Notes under the pieces: generated by a model | What the model saw: the letters and a program-made list of their open reading frames with translations, nothing else | What the model was told of the DNA's origin: nothing | Databases searched by the model: none | Program-made: the position numbers and the translations under genes | Assembly (NCBI GenBank): GCA_977006965.1 | Contig: OZ345363.1 | Coordinates: 2,480,001-2,544,000 of the forward strand | Length of the DNA: 64,000 nt | DNA from: Phymatolithon calcareum | Taxonomy: Eukaryota; Rhodophyta; Florideophyceae; Hapalidiales | Direction of reading: 5' to 3' | Shown here: one piece after another, positions 41,300-53,315 of the stretch | How the letters are laid out: the number at the start of each line of letters is the position of its first letter | Numbering within the stretch: position 1 is the first letter of the stretch

Positions 41300-43215
41300 G
41301 ACTCGCAGTGTCGATAGTCGAAGAACTTCTCCGGCGCCGAAGACCGGATTTCTTCGCACTCTGTTAAATGTAGTCGGTCTTCAGTTTTAAATTGATGGGA
41401 CGCCCGTACTAAGTGTCGTTTTCCAGCGGGTGTGCAAGCTACAGGTGTATATTCTTAGCTGAGCTCCGTAAGTGCCATTCACTTCCACGAGTCGTGTAAA
41501 CGTTGATTCACTCCACGCTCTGTTGCAGATTGAAAATTCATGTGCTTGACGAAGATAGGCAATCGATGTTGTTCAACACGACTAGATGTGAAAGAGGAGT
41601 CGCTCACCAGGGGCCCGTTCGAAAAGAGCATTTTGAATTGCATTGCATCATGATATTCCCTCACGGCCCCTTGATGAACTACAATTGACCCGGAATAAGT
41701 TACATATTCATGCAAAAGCGATAAGCTTTAGCATGAGAGGGATGAAGCTCAGTTCCCTTTCCGTCAACCAGTACAGACTGCTTTTTGGGACTCCATAGTT
41801 TCGCTGTCTGAGGTCACTCACGTATGCCCCGTTTTTCTAGTCCGAATAAAGTGCCCAGTCTCTTGCCCGATTTTTGGGGCCGGGACTCCAGAGACGCCAT
41901 TTCTTGTTTGTGGGTTCATCTAGCTGCATGCGGAGCGCAACCGTGGCAACGGCTTGGACACGAAATACATGAGGAGAGCATCTCGTTGTGTGCGGTTCGA
42001 AGTATGAGAGTTGAAGATGCGTTTTACTCCTCGGCTCACGCCCCAAATTATTTGCCTTCACCGTGTGCCGTTGGTTTCTTTGGGTTTCTGATTCTACTTG
42101 CACCACTCCCTCTGATGATGTATCTCTCAAAGTAAAGAAAACGCAAAGCTCGTAGTAACGTGTGCTCGCTGAGATAAACCACTCGTCTTTAGTAGGGTTG
42201 TCGGATTCGAAATAACTGCTCTCTATAAAATTAGACCTATGTCATACTTTCATGCTTGTCCGAGCACTTTGCATTTTGTGCACTGGACGATAAAGTGTGG
42301 ATGTGCTCAGATTCTGTGAGCAATATGAAGACCCACAGCTCGCAAAGTAGTCGTTGGTACAGGATATGAGATTTGCTGTGTGGTGGAACCTGTCATGTGC
42401 AGCCGATGGCACGTTCGATTTGGGGCACGTCACTTTTGCATCTGTGACCTCAACTCAGTATGATCATCTCGAGATGGGAATCGTTCTGCGCTTTCCACGT
42501 CGCGCACTGCACATTCAGCGTAATTTGAAGATTTTGTTTTAGCGCCCGGTAGCCGGTTTTTGAGAATAAACTGGCAACCATTTCACATTCTCTATGCGTT
42601 CCCTCTTCCTATCAGGATCCTGTTCAGGAGTTCTTGCCCGTCGTCGGTAAGCCTTCTATTTCTCCTTCTAATTCTTTCAGCCCTTCCGGTGTCTAAGTAG
42701 GCTTCAACACGGTGTTGCGCACAAAAAGCATCAACTGTACAGTCAACCGTCGATAACTGGATCCTCTTAAAGCTTATATCCTCGGTTTTCAGAATATTGA
42801 GTGCGTCCACGAATACCGTTTAGTCCAAAATTTATCGAAATTTTAAGATATTCAGAATACTCACTTAGCAGAATATCCTGACTGCCGATGCACGGCGCCT
42901 ACCTTAAAACCATATAAAATATTGAGTACATGCCACGGAGCATATACTACACATGTCTGACCCGAGAGGCGGGCTGTGCCTTCCAAGCCCTCCATGCCCA
43001 TGGCGGCCAGACCTCGGTAAGAGTGCTCGAGTGTACGTGCATCTTATTACCAATCGCGTCTACCAGGACTGTTTACAATGCGCCAGCATTCAGCCACCCA
43101 TAGTGGTAGCAATCCCGATCCCGGCAATACCGTCGAACACGATTTTAGCTACCACATCATTCATCAGCGACCCAGCTCTTTAAAGCTGCTCTTGCGCTTC
43201 TGCAGCCCTCTGAAG
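41300..43215. other. No firmly supported gene
   Basis: The first 200 bp should include the zinc-finger promoter; no motif is evident. Frames at 41824-42135 (plus), 41837-42130 (minus) and 42592-42810 (minus, basic, RAERIRRRNRRL) have no recognisable domain. Confidence 0.35.
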
Positions 43216-43880
43216 TCATGGAAACCCCAATCTAGTTTTTGCCGCCCCATCCACAACTGCAAATGTGAGAATTTCTACAATTGCATCACCAACCTCTTCG
43301 TTGTCATCCGGTTTTTCAGCGTCAGCAAGTATGTCCGCAATTAGCATGCGAATGCCAGTTATCCCTGCTACATGGGGCCTGCGCAAGCCCCTTTGTATCT
43401 CTGCTATCCGCGGAGCCTCCATCTACTTTCATGACTTTCCGGTCGGTCCGTCGCCATCTTCGAAAAGCGCTCCAGGCGTTTCTGGGTTTATCGTTTCATC
43501 ATCCAGTGTGATTAGCTCCTGTACATCCTCTGCGTGAAGTCTATCGCTGACAACGGCGGGCATATTCCCAACTCTGACCGCGGTTCCAAAAGCGTGATAC
43601 CACCTGATGGCTCGTCAGATTCTCAACACACGCTTCAAGCACTTTATCTACCACAGTTGCTTCATGCTGTACGCATGCGCAACAGTTACGCAGATATACA
43701 CTAATACATCGCTGTCACCATGATCCTCCAGTGATGTTGCAGTTCCGGGCCGGACAGTTCCCACTAGCCTAATGCCATCATCAATTGCAACTATTGAAAT
43801 TTATACTATCACATCACCATCCGCTTCACTGCTCCCTGCATTCTCAGATTCGCGCAGTGTGACGGCATCGATTGGCGCAA
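43216..43880 (-). pseudogene. Decayed coding region, unknown family
   Basis: One minus frame from about 43880 to 43216 reads protein-like sequence with about five stops: DGIRLVGTVRPGTATSLED, HAFGTAVRVGNMPAVVSD, LHAEDVQELITLDDETINPE, TPGALFEDGDGPTG, then VAGITGIRMLIADILADAEK and VGDAIVEILTFAVVDGAA. Acidic turns alternating with Val/Ile-rich strands recur, hinting at internal repeats. Family unknown. Confidence 0.4.
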
Positions 43881-43889
43881 CGACACGTC

Positions 43890-45031
43890 GGCTGCCTCTG
43901 CCACACAGGCTGCTGCGCTACACGTGTAGTCTTTGCGATATGATATGAATTCACTCCTGGAATATCCTCGATATCTGGATTTCTGACTCCCCGACCGAAG
44001 CCATCCAGTTATCGAGGGTTGACTGGTTCCCTTTAGCGCTGTGTGTTTCCACTACCAGGGTTGGACCTCCGGGGAACCTCCCCATATATCAGAACATCCC
44101 CACCGTCTGGTGGCCCTTGCTTCGGAGACCAAGGACCCGGCTCTCTCCGCGCCATTCGCTGTTCGGAATGCGCCGTTTTCTTACGTTTTCCGTTTCTCGA
44201 GCTCTCTACTCTCTGGAAGCTCCTTGAGAGGGGATAATTTCTTTTCAAAGCAATATTTGAGCTTCACTGCCATACTCAGGAAAGTAATATTCCGAGAGAC
44301 GGCATGCTTCTCAATGGTTCTGTCCAGATGCTGCAGCCTCCCGATTAATGAAAAACAGCTTTTTAATAGTCGAGGGAACGCTCGCAGGAATGATGTCAGT
44401 GAAGCTTCTGTGCCTCCGTCTACGTTCGCGAAAGGAAACATCAAAACGCCAAACGATGCTGTGGAACTGCAGAACTTCGTGCTCTTCCGAAAAATGAAAA
44501 GACATATGCAGCCGCTATCCGCCAGGCACCTTTCAGATAACGCGTCCGGTTCTGACGAGATCTTTTTGGAGTGTCTTCAAGTGGCACCTGGGCTTTCGCT
44601 GGATCTCAATCTTGCATTATGAGTGTTGCACGGGATCGACGGTCTGTCTGTAAAAAGGATTGCGCGCAGCAACAATACCTGTTCATCGTATCATACACAA
44701 AAAGATAAACACGGGTGTGGTTCTGGTCGGCACCTTTCGCGCCTGCCGGAAGACTTCCTGCTGGGTATCCCGAGGTGCTGCATTCCGAGATTTCAATTCG
44801 TAGCTTTATAGTTTTTTAGTTCTCTTATATATTTCGGTAACCTCAGGGGAACCTCGTAATCCTAGGAAGCGTTTCCAAGACATACTTAACCTTTTACTTG
44901 CAAGAAGCACAAGGAAGAGGGCAGCTAACCGTCCGCGACAAGCAGCCCCCAAATACGCAAACGAAAAAGCATTCCCTCATCTTTTCTCGTCATCCTTTTT
45001 CTCCCCTATGTTTGGTATTCCCAGCAGGGCC
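43890..45031. other. No firmly supported gene
   Basis: A plus frame of 193 codons (44041-44622) and a minus frame (44181-44444) overlap and neither has motifs. This interval should contain the 5' end of the gypsy element; I looked for a long terminal repeat matching anything after 48.98 kb and saw none. Confidence 0.35.
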
Positions 45032-45858
45032 ATGGCGCCTCCGAGTGAGCTCCTGACCTACAATGCTACGCCAGGAAGTTCTTCTACATCTTAGAGAACA
45101 TAGTCCAAAAAGAAGCGTCCGTCAAGAAGAAGGCTGAGCGAGTCGTTCAACATCTGAGCGAAAAATCCTTCGACTTCTGCTACGACAAATTTTTTCGCGA
45201 TGACACCCCTATTTCTGAATCCAAGGACTATGCTCTCGTGAAAGAAAGCATCCTCGCTGAATTCTCTCCGCGCCGCAGCCAACAATCCATCATGCGTGAA
45301 GCCGTCACACTCAATTACACCGTAGGTGACGTTGATGCATTCGTTCACAAAGTTGAAAAGCTCTATGGTGAAGCCAAGTTCAACGATTCCGCCATGCGCG
45401 GTCTCGTCCGTGATGCCATTTCATCCTCTCCGTCTATTTTCCTGTTTGTTCTGCTTCGGGGAGTAGCTTCCTCTAGTGAGATCAAGGACGCTTGATCCAG
45501 CTATGCTGAAGGACAGAAAATGATCTATCATCCCGGACACAACGCCACGCACGCTGATATCGTTCATGGGGCAGATCCGCATGTCCCCTTCCAGTCTAAA
45601 GCTGAGAAGAAGATCGAAAAACTCCGCGATCAGATGAGCGAACTCGCCTTGGACATCTCCCAGAGGAAAGAAGTCCTCCTGCCTAGTGGTCGCCCCAAAA
45701 CGTGCAGCTATTGCAAGACGGAAGGTCGCGTGTCCACCCAGTGCAGAGACAACCCTATGAAGGAGATGAAGTGCTGCTTTTGCAAGACGTGGGGGAACAA
45801 CGAAGTTTTCTGCTACTCCAAGCAGCGTCATGAAATCGACCAAGCCATAGCGCGTTAG
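45032..45858 (+). pseudogene. gypsy gag with two damaged zinc knuckles
   Basis: A good initiation context (GCCATGG) at 45032 starts MAPPSELLTY; after a frameshift near 45065 a helical capsid-like region follows (KKKAERVVQHLSEKSFDF and on) with a stop at 45493. The nucleocapsid end has two CCHC-type knuckles, CSYCKTEGRVSTQC and CCFCKTWGNNEVFC, where the zinc-binding His is read as Arg and as Asn. An acidic tail extends past the stop at 45856. Confidence 0.7.
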
Positions 45859-46369
45859 CAGCAGCGCCCCCAGGCACATCCGATTCCTCAGGAAGGAGCT
45901 TTAACGCCTGCATAGAATACGAACGTTCTTACTCTCGCTCCAGATGAAGTCTCTCACGAGCAGTGTGAGTCGGGCGACAACCGAAACATTACCGACGTCA
46001 AGAGTACTGCAGATGGCGAACCGCTTCCCAAGGACCTTCTTCGAGAGGGGGAAGATGAGCCGACGCAAGTTTCTCGTTCACCTACTTCCCTTCCCTCTGC
46101 TCAAAATACTATTCCCGTGTCGTGCGGAGAGGATGATAAAGAAAAAGCCAACCCATAAAGCTGCGAAGAACACCGCGGCCAAAGATCTTGGTAGCCCGGT
46201 TGAGAAGTACGACTTGATGTCTAACCTCGCTCAAGCCCCCACCGGTCTCTTGTTCTGACAGCTCCTTCGTGGAGATGCAATTGGGGCTCGAGGGGATCTT
46301 CAGAAACTCATCTCTTGCCGCAGTCAATCGAAGAAAACAACCAACGTTCAAATCATTGAAACAGAGAAA

Positions 46370-47212
46370 GTGGTGGCACCTGGAGAACTTGCTAATCGCC
46401 ACATGTTTACCAAAGTTCAACTCAGCAACCGAGATGTGTATGCCCTTGTCGATACATGCGCCATCGCCAACGTAATGTCCGGCAAGCTCTCCAATCAGCT
46501 TCACATTATCTCCACCAATACCCGATGCAGGCTTGAGGACTACTCCGGAGACTCAGAAGACTTCCCTAGTATTGCTGAAGAAGTCGCAGTTACCCTCGAC
46601 AGCTTCCCCGTACCCATCAGATTCCACGTCTCCGCGAGCTCGAGATACAATCTAATCATCGGTATGCAGACTCTTAAAATGTTCAGGACCAACATGGACA
46701 TCGGTCGCAGCATCGTTACCATAAAATACGGCGGATCCAAAGGTCATCTCAACCTTGTCCACGAAACGCGCGAGGCCCATTCCACCGATGACGAAGAGTT
46801 TACGTCGGAGTCTGAGAGTGATTCTGCTTCCAGATCAGACTCCGATTCCGATTTTGACCACGTCTTTGGTTTGGATGACGAAGATGATGGAATAGTCATG
46901 GCACTGAATGAGGTTAGCGTCGAGAACGACCAACCTGCAGAAGTGCCTATCATCTACCAGAAGACTAACCATCTTGACAATGAGTCCCGAGACAAGCTCA
47001 TTTACCTGCTCCAGACTCACGACATAGTTGCCGAGTCACTTGATGACCTGCGCCCATCTGCTGTTCCAACCACACATTCGTTCTCCCTTACCTCCGACAA
47101 CCCTATCTGTTATCGTGCTTGTCTTCTTCCTCCGGTACACAACGCGATTGTCAAAGAAGAAGTCGAGCGCATGCTTGATGCCGGTATTGTCCGCCCTGCA
47201 ACCTCTGCCTAG
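46370..47212 (+). pseudogene. gypsy protease and start of reverse transcriptase
   Basis: VYALVDTCAIANVMSGKL corresponds to the retropepsin active site DTGA with Gly replaced by Cys; a flap-like and a second strand (YNLIIGMQTLKM) follow. A long Ser/Asp/Glu linker (DEEFTSESESDSASRSDSDS) leads to the reverse transcriptase start: HSFSLTSDNPICYRACLLPP and EEVERMLDAGIVRPATSA, then a stop at 47210. Confidence 0.75.
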
Positions 47213-47940
47213 TCCTTTCCAGTCCTCATTGCGAACAAGTCAGATTGCACGCCGAGGTTTTGCGTCGATTGAGGAAATTGAACTAGCTTATGACTCCTGA
47301 TCGGTGGCCACTACCCCGTCCAGATAAGATTATTGATGATCTCTCAGGAAGTACCATGTTTTCTGCCGTTGACCTTTTCAGTGGGTTCTGGCAGATAGAT
47401 ATTGCCGATGCTTGTACGGAGAAGAAGACGTTCGTGTGCAAGTATGGAAAAATTCAGTTCGAGGTCATGCCTTCGGCCTAATGAACGCGCGCGCCACATT
47501 CCAGCGCATGATGAACCAGCTTTTTCAGGAGATGTATTTCGTGCTCGTGTACCTTGACGACATTGTTATCCATTCCAAGAAATTTACCGAGCATTTCAAA
47601 CAACTTGGATCCATGTTCTAAAAGCTCGCCAAGCATGGTCTTCGTATGAAGATGAAAAATGTCAGTTCATCCAAAGCCATATCAAGCTTCTTGGCCACGT
47701 CGTTGACAAAGACGGTATTCATGTGGATTCAGACAAGATTGAGTTAATCAAGAATGCCCCCCGGCCGACGACACACACGGAGCTGAGGTTTTTCCTGAGT
47801 CTTGCTTCTTAATAACGACGCTTTATCAACGGATTTGCAAAGATCGCACGTCCACCCCACGAGAAGACGTCCGTCAACGTCGACTTTGAAGGGAGCGGCT
47901 GACGCTTTCCAACATATTCGTGACGTGCCCTGCAAGTCCC
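47213..47940 (+). pseudogene. gypsy reverse transcriptase
   Basis: Recognisable blocks are RWPLPRPDKIIDDL, FSAVDLFSGFWQIDI (first catalytic Asp present), EKKTFVCKYGKIQFEVMP, GLMNARATFQRMMNQLF and VLVYLDDIVIHSKKF with the intact YLDD box at about 47550-47561, then KLLGHVVDKDGIHVDSDKI. Stops at 47479 and near 47620 and frameshifts near 47280, 47480 and 47660 disable it. The connection domain (ELRFFLSLAS, RRFINGFAKIA) follows. Confidence 0.85.
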
Positions 47941-47984
47941 CGATCCTCGCTTTTCCGGTTATGTAAAAGCCTTTCATTTTCGCA

Positions 47985-48386
47985 CCTGATGCCTCATTGC
48001 AGGTAGTTGGAGCAGTACTATCGAAACTTGATGATGTCGGACGTGAACATTCGGTTCAGTACAGCAGTCGCACTCTCGCCCCAGCTGAGCGCAATTACAG
48101 CACTTTCGAGCGGGAGGCCCTCGCCGTCATGTTCGCTTTTAAGAGGTTCCGACACTTCCTCTTATCCAACCGAGTTGTGCTCTTCTCAGACCAGCAAGCG
48201 CTACAGCATACCTCCTACAAGGAGGACCCCCATGGGAGGATTTCGCTGTGGCTATGTTTGCTAGCAGACTATGACTTTGAAGTGCCGTACGGACAAGAAA
48301 AAGCGAATGGGAACGCTGACGACTGTTCACGTAGCCCGCACAAACGGGACTGTCACAAACCAGAGCCTTGTGCATTTGTATATTGA
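47985..48386 (+). pseudogene. gypsy RNase H
   Basis: The frame reads QVVGAVLSKLDDVGREHSVQ, SSRTLAPAERNYSTFEREAL with the catalytic Glu region, FKRFRHFLLSNRVVLFSDQQ with the catalytic Asp, and ends YGQEKANGNADDCSRSP, matching the AD-SR end of Ty3-type RNase H. It is open over about 130 codons, the best-preserved domain of the element. Confidence 0.85.
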
Positions 48387-48490
48387 GCGACAACGGTACG
48401 GCGAATATTCAAGATTCTGTCACTTATATCAACACGACATGGCGTTTCGTTTCGCAGTACTTGCCATCATGAAATAGAAGAGCGGAAACG

Positions 48491-48985
48491 ATGATCCGCA
48501 CTTTGAAATCGGCTTTACACAAGACAATTGGGAGCGCCACTTCCAGCTGGGACAAAGCTCTGTCATCCGTTCCTGCAGGGTACCGCCGACTCCCAGGTCC
48601 GAGGGGCTTTTCACGTTTCCAGCTTCTGTACGGCGTTGTGCCGAGATTCACAGAGAGTTGCACACATTCCGCTTCAAACCAACCTGACCAAGCCCGCGAC
48701 ATCGAGGTAAAACTATTATAGCCAAGCGAGCGAGCAGATTTATACCTCCCGGAACGAAACTGAAAGCCACGTTCAATGTTGGAGACAATGTCTTGCTCTA
48801 CAACTACAACGCGCAGATGGGATTCAAGCTGCCTGTCAGGACATCAAAGTGGTGGACCCTTTCCGTTTCACGGCTTCGGACTACCCCGGGTATGCACTAC
48901 AGACTTCCGCCGGACGAAGATTGCGCCTCAGTATTCATGCCCGCCATCTAACGCAGTTCAGTGGGAACATGCCGGAGACGGAAGA
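48491..48985 (+). pseudogene. gypsy integrase C-terminal remnant
   Basis: MIRTLKSALHKTIGSATSSW and FSRFQLLYGVVPRFTES match the end of the integrase core (the WD...L...YR...G.SPFQLLYG region), followed in another frame by PPGTKLKATFNVGDNVLLYN, typical of the GPF/GPY-type C-terminal domain. The zinc-binding and DDE parts are missing. Confidence 0.7.
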
Positions 48986-49151
48986 AAGAGTTAGCTGTAA
49001 TTCGTGTAAGACACGATCTGCTTACCAGCCGATTCGCTGTCCCCGGCTCTCTATCTTGAACCATCTCCGTATCGGCTAACAGATATCGTTCTTGGTAGTG
49101 TGTGGGGTTTACAACATCGAGGCCGAAGCGAAGACCGGGCACCACTGCTCC

Positions 49152-49171
49152 CCCGAGACCTCTCGGGGGCC
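49152..49171. repeat. GC-rich hairpin
   Basis: CCCCCGAGA and its complement TCTCGGGGG are separated by two bases. The same core (CCCCCCGAGA / TCTCGGGGGG) is the centre of the 63-bp palindrome at 59787-59849. Confidence 0.8.
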
Positions 49172-49421
49172 GCCAATATACAGCTGCAATTATTGCGAAA
49201 GGTTGCGTGTAACCTCACGGGAATTAACGATCCACCGTCAGCTGTAATCCACTACCACACTCACGCTACAGAAAGCAGGACACATGTACCAAGTACGTCA
49301 CAACAGAAGTGAGGAGAGACCTTAAGCAGATCATTTCGTCTAGCACCTCTACAAGTCCATCCTGCCGCGGGCACAATCTCAAAAGTCATTCGACCCAAGG
49401 GCAAAAACAGCGAAGGTTGCA

Positions 49422-49833
49422 CTGTGGCGTCCAACGCCACTATCATACTCCTATACAAATAGCTCCCTTCAAATTCTAATTACAGCTAGCATTTACAGCA
49501 AGCCATTACAGATAGCATTACAGTCATTACAGTACCATAGGTTTCGATGCGTACTTACACCATGAAGGATCACCAAGAGCGAACCCTAGAACCGCTGCTT
49601 ACAGCTTACAGGCGCTTACAGCTTACAGATGCTTACACTGTAAGTACCTCGGCGGCGCCGGGCTAGGAAGCCGCTTCGCGGCTTCCAGACTCTTCCATTT
49701 ATCATATTCCCAAGTCATCTTTGATCCATTGTTTTTTCTATAAAGGTCGGCGCTTCGCGCCGCCCTTGGCTTTCCGCCAGGGAACAACCCGACCACAGCC
49801 AGTGTACCAACTTGTGCGTTTCAAACCCCACAT
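49422..49833 (-). repeat. 3' terminal region of the CACTA-like element, copy 2 (inverted)
   Basis: It is the reverse-orientation partner of 18630-19033. The plus strand has eleven TTACA units between 49481 and 49646, more than copy 1, plus hairpins GGAAGCCGCTTCGCGGCTTCC (49670-49690 region) and GGCGCTTCGCGCC near 49748. On the minus strand the sequence entering the repeat (SSRGKLAMCCHLSKTGRYGG) is in the place of the copy 1 C-terminus. The coding body that should lie at higher coordinates is not recognisable. Confidence 0.75.
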
Positions 49834-49839
49834 GGACCC

Positions 49840-50126
49840 TCCATATCTTCCGGTTTTCGAAAGGTGGCAGCACATGGCGAGTTTCCCTCGGCTAGAGGCT
49901 TCATCTGTAGTCATTAAAATAGACAACTCATGTGCTTTTTTAATAACAACTCGAAAAACATTATTATTTATAAACGTGTGAATTGGCGTCTGATAAGACC
50001 CAAACCGAGGTCCGTTTTAGCACCTATATCATTCAACAGTTGTGATATATATACCAGGCTCATAGTTCAAAAACAATTCTTGTTTATTTTTAAGTCCTCA
50101 GTGTTTTCGAACCTTGATGTTTAATT
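49840..50126. other. AT-rich spacer
   Basis: No frame or repeat is recognised. Confidence 0.4.
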
Positions 50127-50740
50127 CTAACTCAACTTCTTCGGGAGAAAGCACGCCGTGGAGAAGTATTGTGTACCCATACGGGCACTAGTCGTCCCTG
50201 CTAGAGTATTCGTAAAGGTTCTAGCCATTTTTGAAACATTCCAAACATTAATGTGGTGCTTAACTCCATATGTCCAATGCCCGGAGTGGGTGGGCTTACT
50301 TCTTGCTTCATATTGTTTCGCCATGCGAAATTAAACCTCTAGTTCCTTCCCTCCGACACAATCCAAAATATCTCGGTACTCTTGCCAGTAGATTCTCCCT
50401 TTCGGTTTAGGGATAATCTCGCTTTCCTTGCGTCAAAGCTTTTTATATTCGCTTGGACTCCTCACCGTCTTGCTCGCTGAATTGCTCTTTCAGCTCCAAC
50501 AAGATCGCGTCATACAACATCACCTTGTCTGTCAAACTTGAAATACTTATCGGCTTGATGATCCTCTCCACTTGCAGTTTCTCGAACTCCATTTCGTCCT
50601 CCGATCCGAACATATCTTCAACGAACGTCATGATCGAAGACTGCTGTGCGGATAGAGCCTTGGAGCGTTTCGGTATCATCGTCAGTTTTCTTTGAAGGGC
50701 GGTGAAGAATTGGTGGCAATCGTAGAAAGAGTGTGTCCGG
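50127..50740 (-). pseudogene. Decayed coding region, unknown family
   Basis: Minus-strand sense begins near 50740 (HSFYDCHQFFTALQRKL), continues in 50679-50443 (SIMTFVEDMFGSEDEMEF, ITDK-type acidic helices, AILLELKEQFSEQDGEE) and after a frameshift near 50420 gives KGRIYWQEYRDILDCVGG and HWTYGVKHHINVWNVSKMA to a stop at 50127. It lies where the body of the inverted CACTA-like copy would be expected, but no similarity to copy 1 was seen. Confidence 0.4.
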
Positions 50741-50749
50741 AAGTGTGCT

Positions 50750-52879
50750 CAGAGTCTTGGGGCTTCTGCATTTCTATAGCTCTTCCCAGAATTCGAAATT
50801 TTATTTCAACCATTTGAAGAATTCAAAAATTAAATATATGCATTTTTCGACTCATACGATTACAATTTATAATACAGGCAGCAAAACTCTTTCATTCTAA
50901 ATGTATGAAACACTCAAGTTTCAAAATTTCTCGTTGGTTTGCAGGTTGCGATGATGGTTCTGGTAGTTGGGTCGCTGTTTCGTTGTCTCTAAGTTGTTTT
51001 TCAGCCTTGACTTCGAGTCCGGTTTCCGAGTTTATATACAGCTCTCTAAAATAGTCTAGTGTAGAAATGAAATGTTTCTAAGGATATTGCCAGCTGGGCA
51101 TAAGGTGCTACTTTTCTATAACAAGTTGCCGTCACAAATATAATTAAACATACGTGCACGAAACAAGGAATAAGAACTAACATAACGATCCATATCATCT
51201 AAAAACATAAAGGTATAGAAATATAAAAAAATGGAAATGCTGTAAAGAAATTTTTTAGAACTAAATGTGCTGCTATAAGGACAGTTTTATAAAAAATCCC
51301 TTACACATTGACTACATCGCGAATGACGGAATAAAGATCTTGCAGGAGTGCCCAAATTTCTTGTCCTCGCATCCTATCAGCGTTTACGCGTTGGAAGTTG
51401 TGATCTGGGTTTTCATTTTGGAATACGTTATTGCAAGAGCTTTAGTCTCCCAAGGAGCATGACACCGGAAAAGAATTTGCTGACGGTGGTGCTGGACATT
51501 GGGCAGTCTACAAAGATGCCCCTTCTTGCGAGAAAAACTGTTCTGCGTGCTTCATTCCTTCCGATATGAAGGTGAAATCTTCTCATTCACTCTATATTGA
51601 TTAGTTACACTGATGCTGAGGAGCCCCAAAAGCCAAGTTAAAGCATTTCAGAAGCTTATCAAATTGTTTGATAAGAGTGAAGGAGCATTTCCATTCTTCA
51701 AATAGCTTAGTGGACACACAATCCACTTTCACACAACTTCGGTAGCCTTCGCCTTCAAAATGGCAAGAGTTTCTTTCTTACTGCCTATTCAAGGCTTCCT
51801 ATTCGTTGGAGCGCAAACGAATTGCATCCCGCAACTGGAAAATCGGAAAGCAGATTCCATGTGATCGACATTTCCACGGTAATGCAAAGAATCCATACTA
51901 TTTGCAAGACGAATCTCCCTATTGCCTTGACTTTCGTGTTAAAATAGAGTCAGATTGTCTGAAAAAGTGCCCCTGAAACTTTTGCTGCAAGCAAAATTTG
52001 TGATATAGCACCTATATCCACCAAAGTGAACAAACATGAGCTGTACAAAATCTCTCGCCTCCTTGCTAAATCTCATAGACACGAAATTTGACACTCTTCG
52101 ACTCCGGTTCGACGGAGTGTTCCTGTTTTCCGCCCATCGGAAAAATATCTGTCTTTTCCGATTTCATCATTTTCTGCCATAGTTGAAACCTATTTTGGTG
52201 GTAAGGGTAGCCAGGCACGGTCGCGCCGAAGTGCATGACCTGGTAATGACTTTCACCTCGATGTCGACGTACCTTTTCAGAAAGCCGTGCTTGGCGATGA
52301 ACAGAAATTTCGTTTCTCTCACCTAGAAATGCGCCGAGCAAGTAACCAATCGGGATTCATACTAGGCATCTTCCTGGTGACATTGTCGAAGAGAGCTGCA
52401 GTACTTCCGGTGGTTGTGGAAGCACCGGAGTCATCAATGCCTTGAATCGAAGCGGAAGAGGAAGATACCATGTGACAAGACAAGAGAATTGCCAGCAATC
52501 CTCAAGTTCCCCAAGGTGAAGCACAGGCAACTCGCGCTGCGAAATGCTTGTGGCAGATTCCAACAGGTGTCAACAAAAAGCATGGCTGAAGAATTCAGCA
52601 CCATCTAGAGAACAAATGGAGACCCTTGAACGAAAGCGAGCAGGGTAAGACCTCGAGGGAGAAAAAAGACTAGAAGCAGAAAAGACGCTTGATGTGCTCT
52701 TACTAGATAGCAATAAGACTGAGATAGGATTACCTTGGATCCTAAGTGTTCCCGTCTGGCCTTCTGGTGGGCCTTTCGTGAGCTGCACAAAAGTAGGTAG
52801 AAACGGAGGAATTGTCCATATCTTCGAAAGTCTGTGGGGCTTTAAAAACACTTGGAAAAGAAATTTGTCCTGCGATGTA
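50750..52879. other. No firmly supported gene
   Basis: AT-rich to about 51250. A minus frame at 52066-52341 (HYQVMHFGATVPGYPYHQN) and a long minus frame at 52570-53157 (about 195 codons) look partly protein-like but have no recognised motif, and the second overlaps the repeat described next. Confidence 0.3.
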
Positions 52880-53034
52880 ACCAGATTACGACGGAAAAAT
52901 CGAAGACATGCGATACGTAGTAAGGAATATTTCGTACCTGAAAAAACACGAGCTTCTATGTGAGCTCGCCAACCGGGCGACATGCGGAAAGCTAACCCGG
53001 CAGAAGGTGGCTTAAAGACGAAAATCCCTTTGGA

Positions 53035-53315
53035 CATAAAGGAGCGGGCCGATCTCATGTTGCTCTTCAAATCGCGAAGGCCCCGACTTCTAGGAGTGCA
53101 TTGGTTTTCGGGACGCTTTTCCGCTCGGACCCTCGCAGCATATAATATCTCACGCAACCAAAATGTAATGAGAAAACGGATAAAGCAATTTTAGGGCAAT
53201 AGACATATTAGATTTAGAGAGGTTCATGACGGAGGAGGTGAAAATCTGACATCGTCTTAGAAAAGGGACCTTCAGAAAACCAAGCATAAGAGAAGAGATA
53301 CCCTATAGTGGGAAG
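53035..53315 (+). repeat. Direct repeat, copy 1
   Basis: From AAGGAGCGGGCC to GAGAAGAGATAC this matches 54245-54520 at roughly 90 percent. Shared blocks include TCGCGAAGGCCCCGACT, CACGCAACCAAAATGTAATG and GCAATTTTAGGGCAATAGAC. A further shared stretch upstream (GATTACGACGGAAAAATCGAAG, about 52884-52905) is separated here by an extra 110 bp. Confidence 0.85.

Larger units (their letters stand above)
45032..48985 (+). mobile_element. Ty3/gypsy retrotransposon, decayed and internally deleted
   Basis: Gag, protease, reverse transcriptase, RNase H and the end of integrase follow in the Ty3/gypsy order on the plus strand. Stops and frameshifts occur in every domain. Only about 100 bp separate the end of RNase H (48386) from the integrase C-terminal region (from 48491), so the integrase zinc-binding and catalytic core are lost. 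No LTR, primer-binding site or polypurine tract was identified, so the true ends are unknown and the limits given are those of coding sequence. Confidence 0.85.

Noticed and set aside
45000-49420. Long terminal repeats of the gypsy element
   Set aside because: Comparing the flanks by eye gave no matching direct repeats, so none are annotated.
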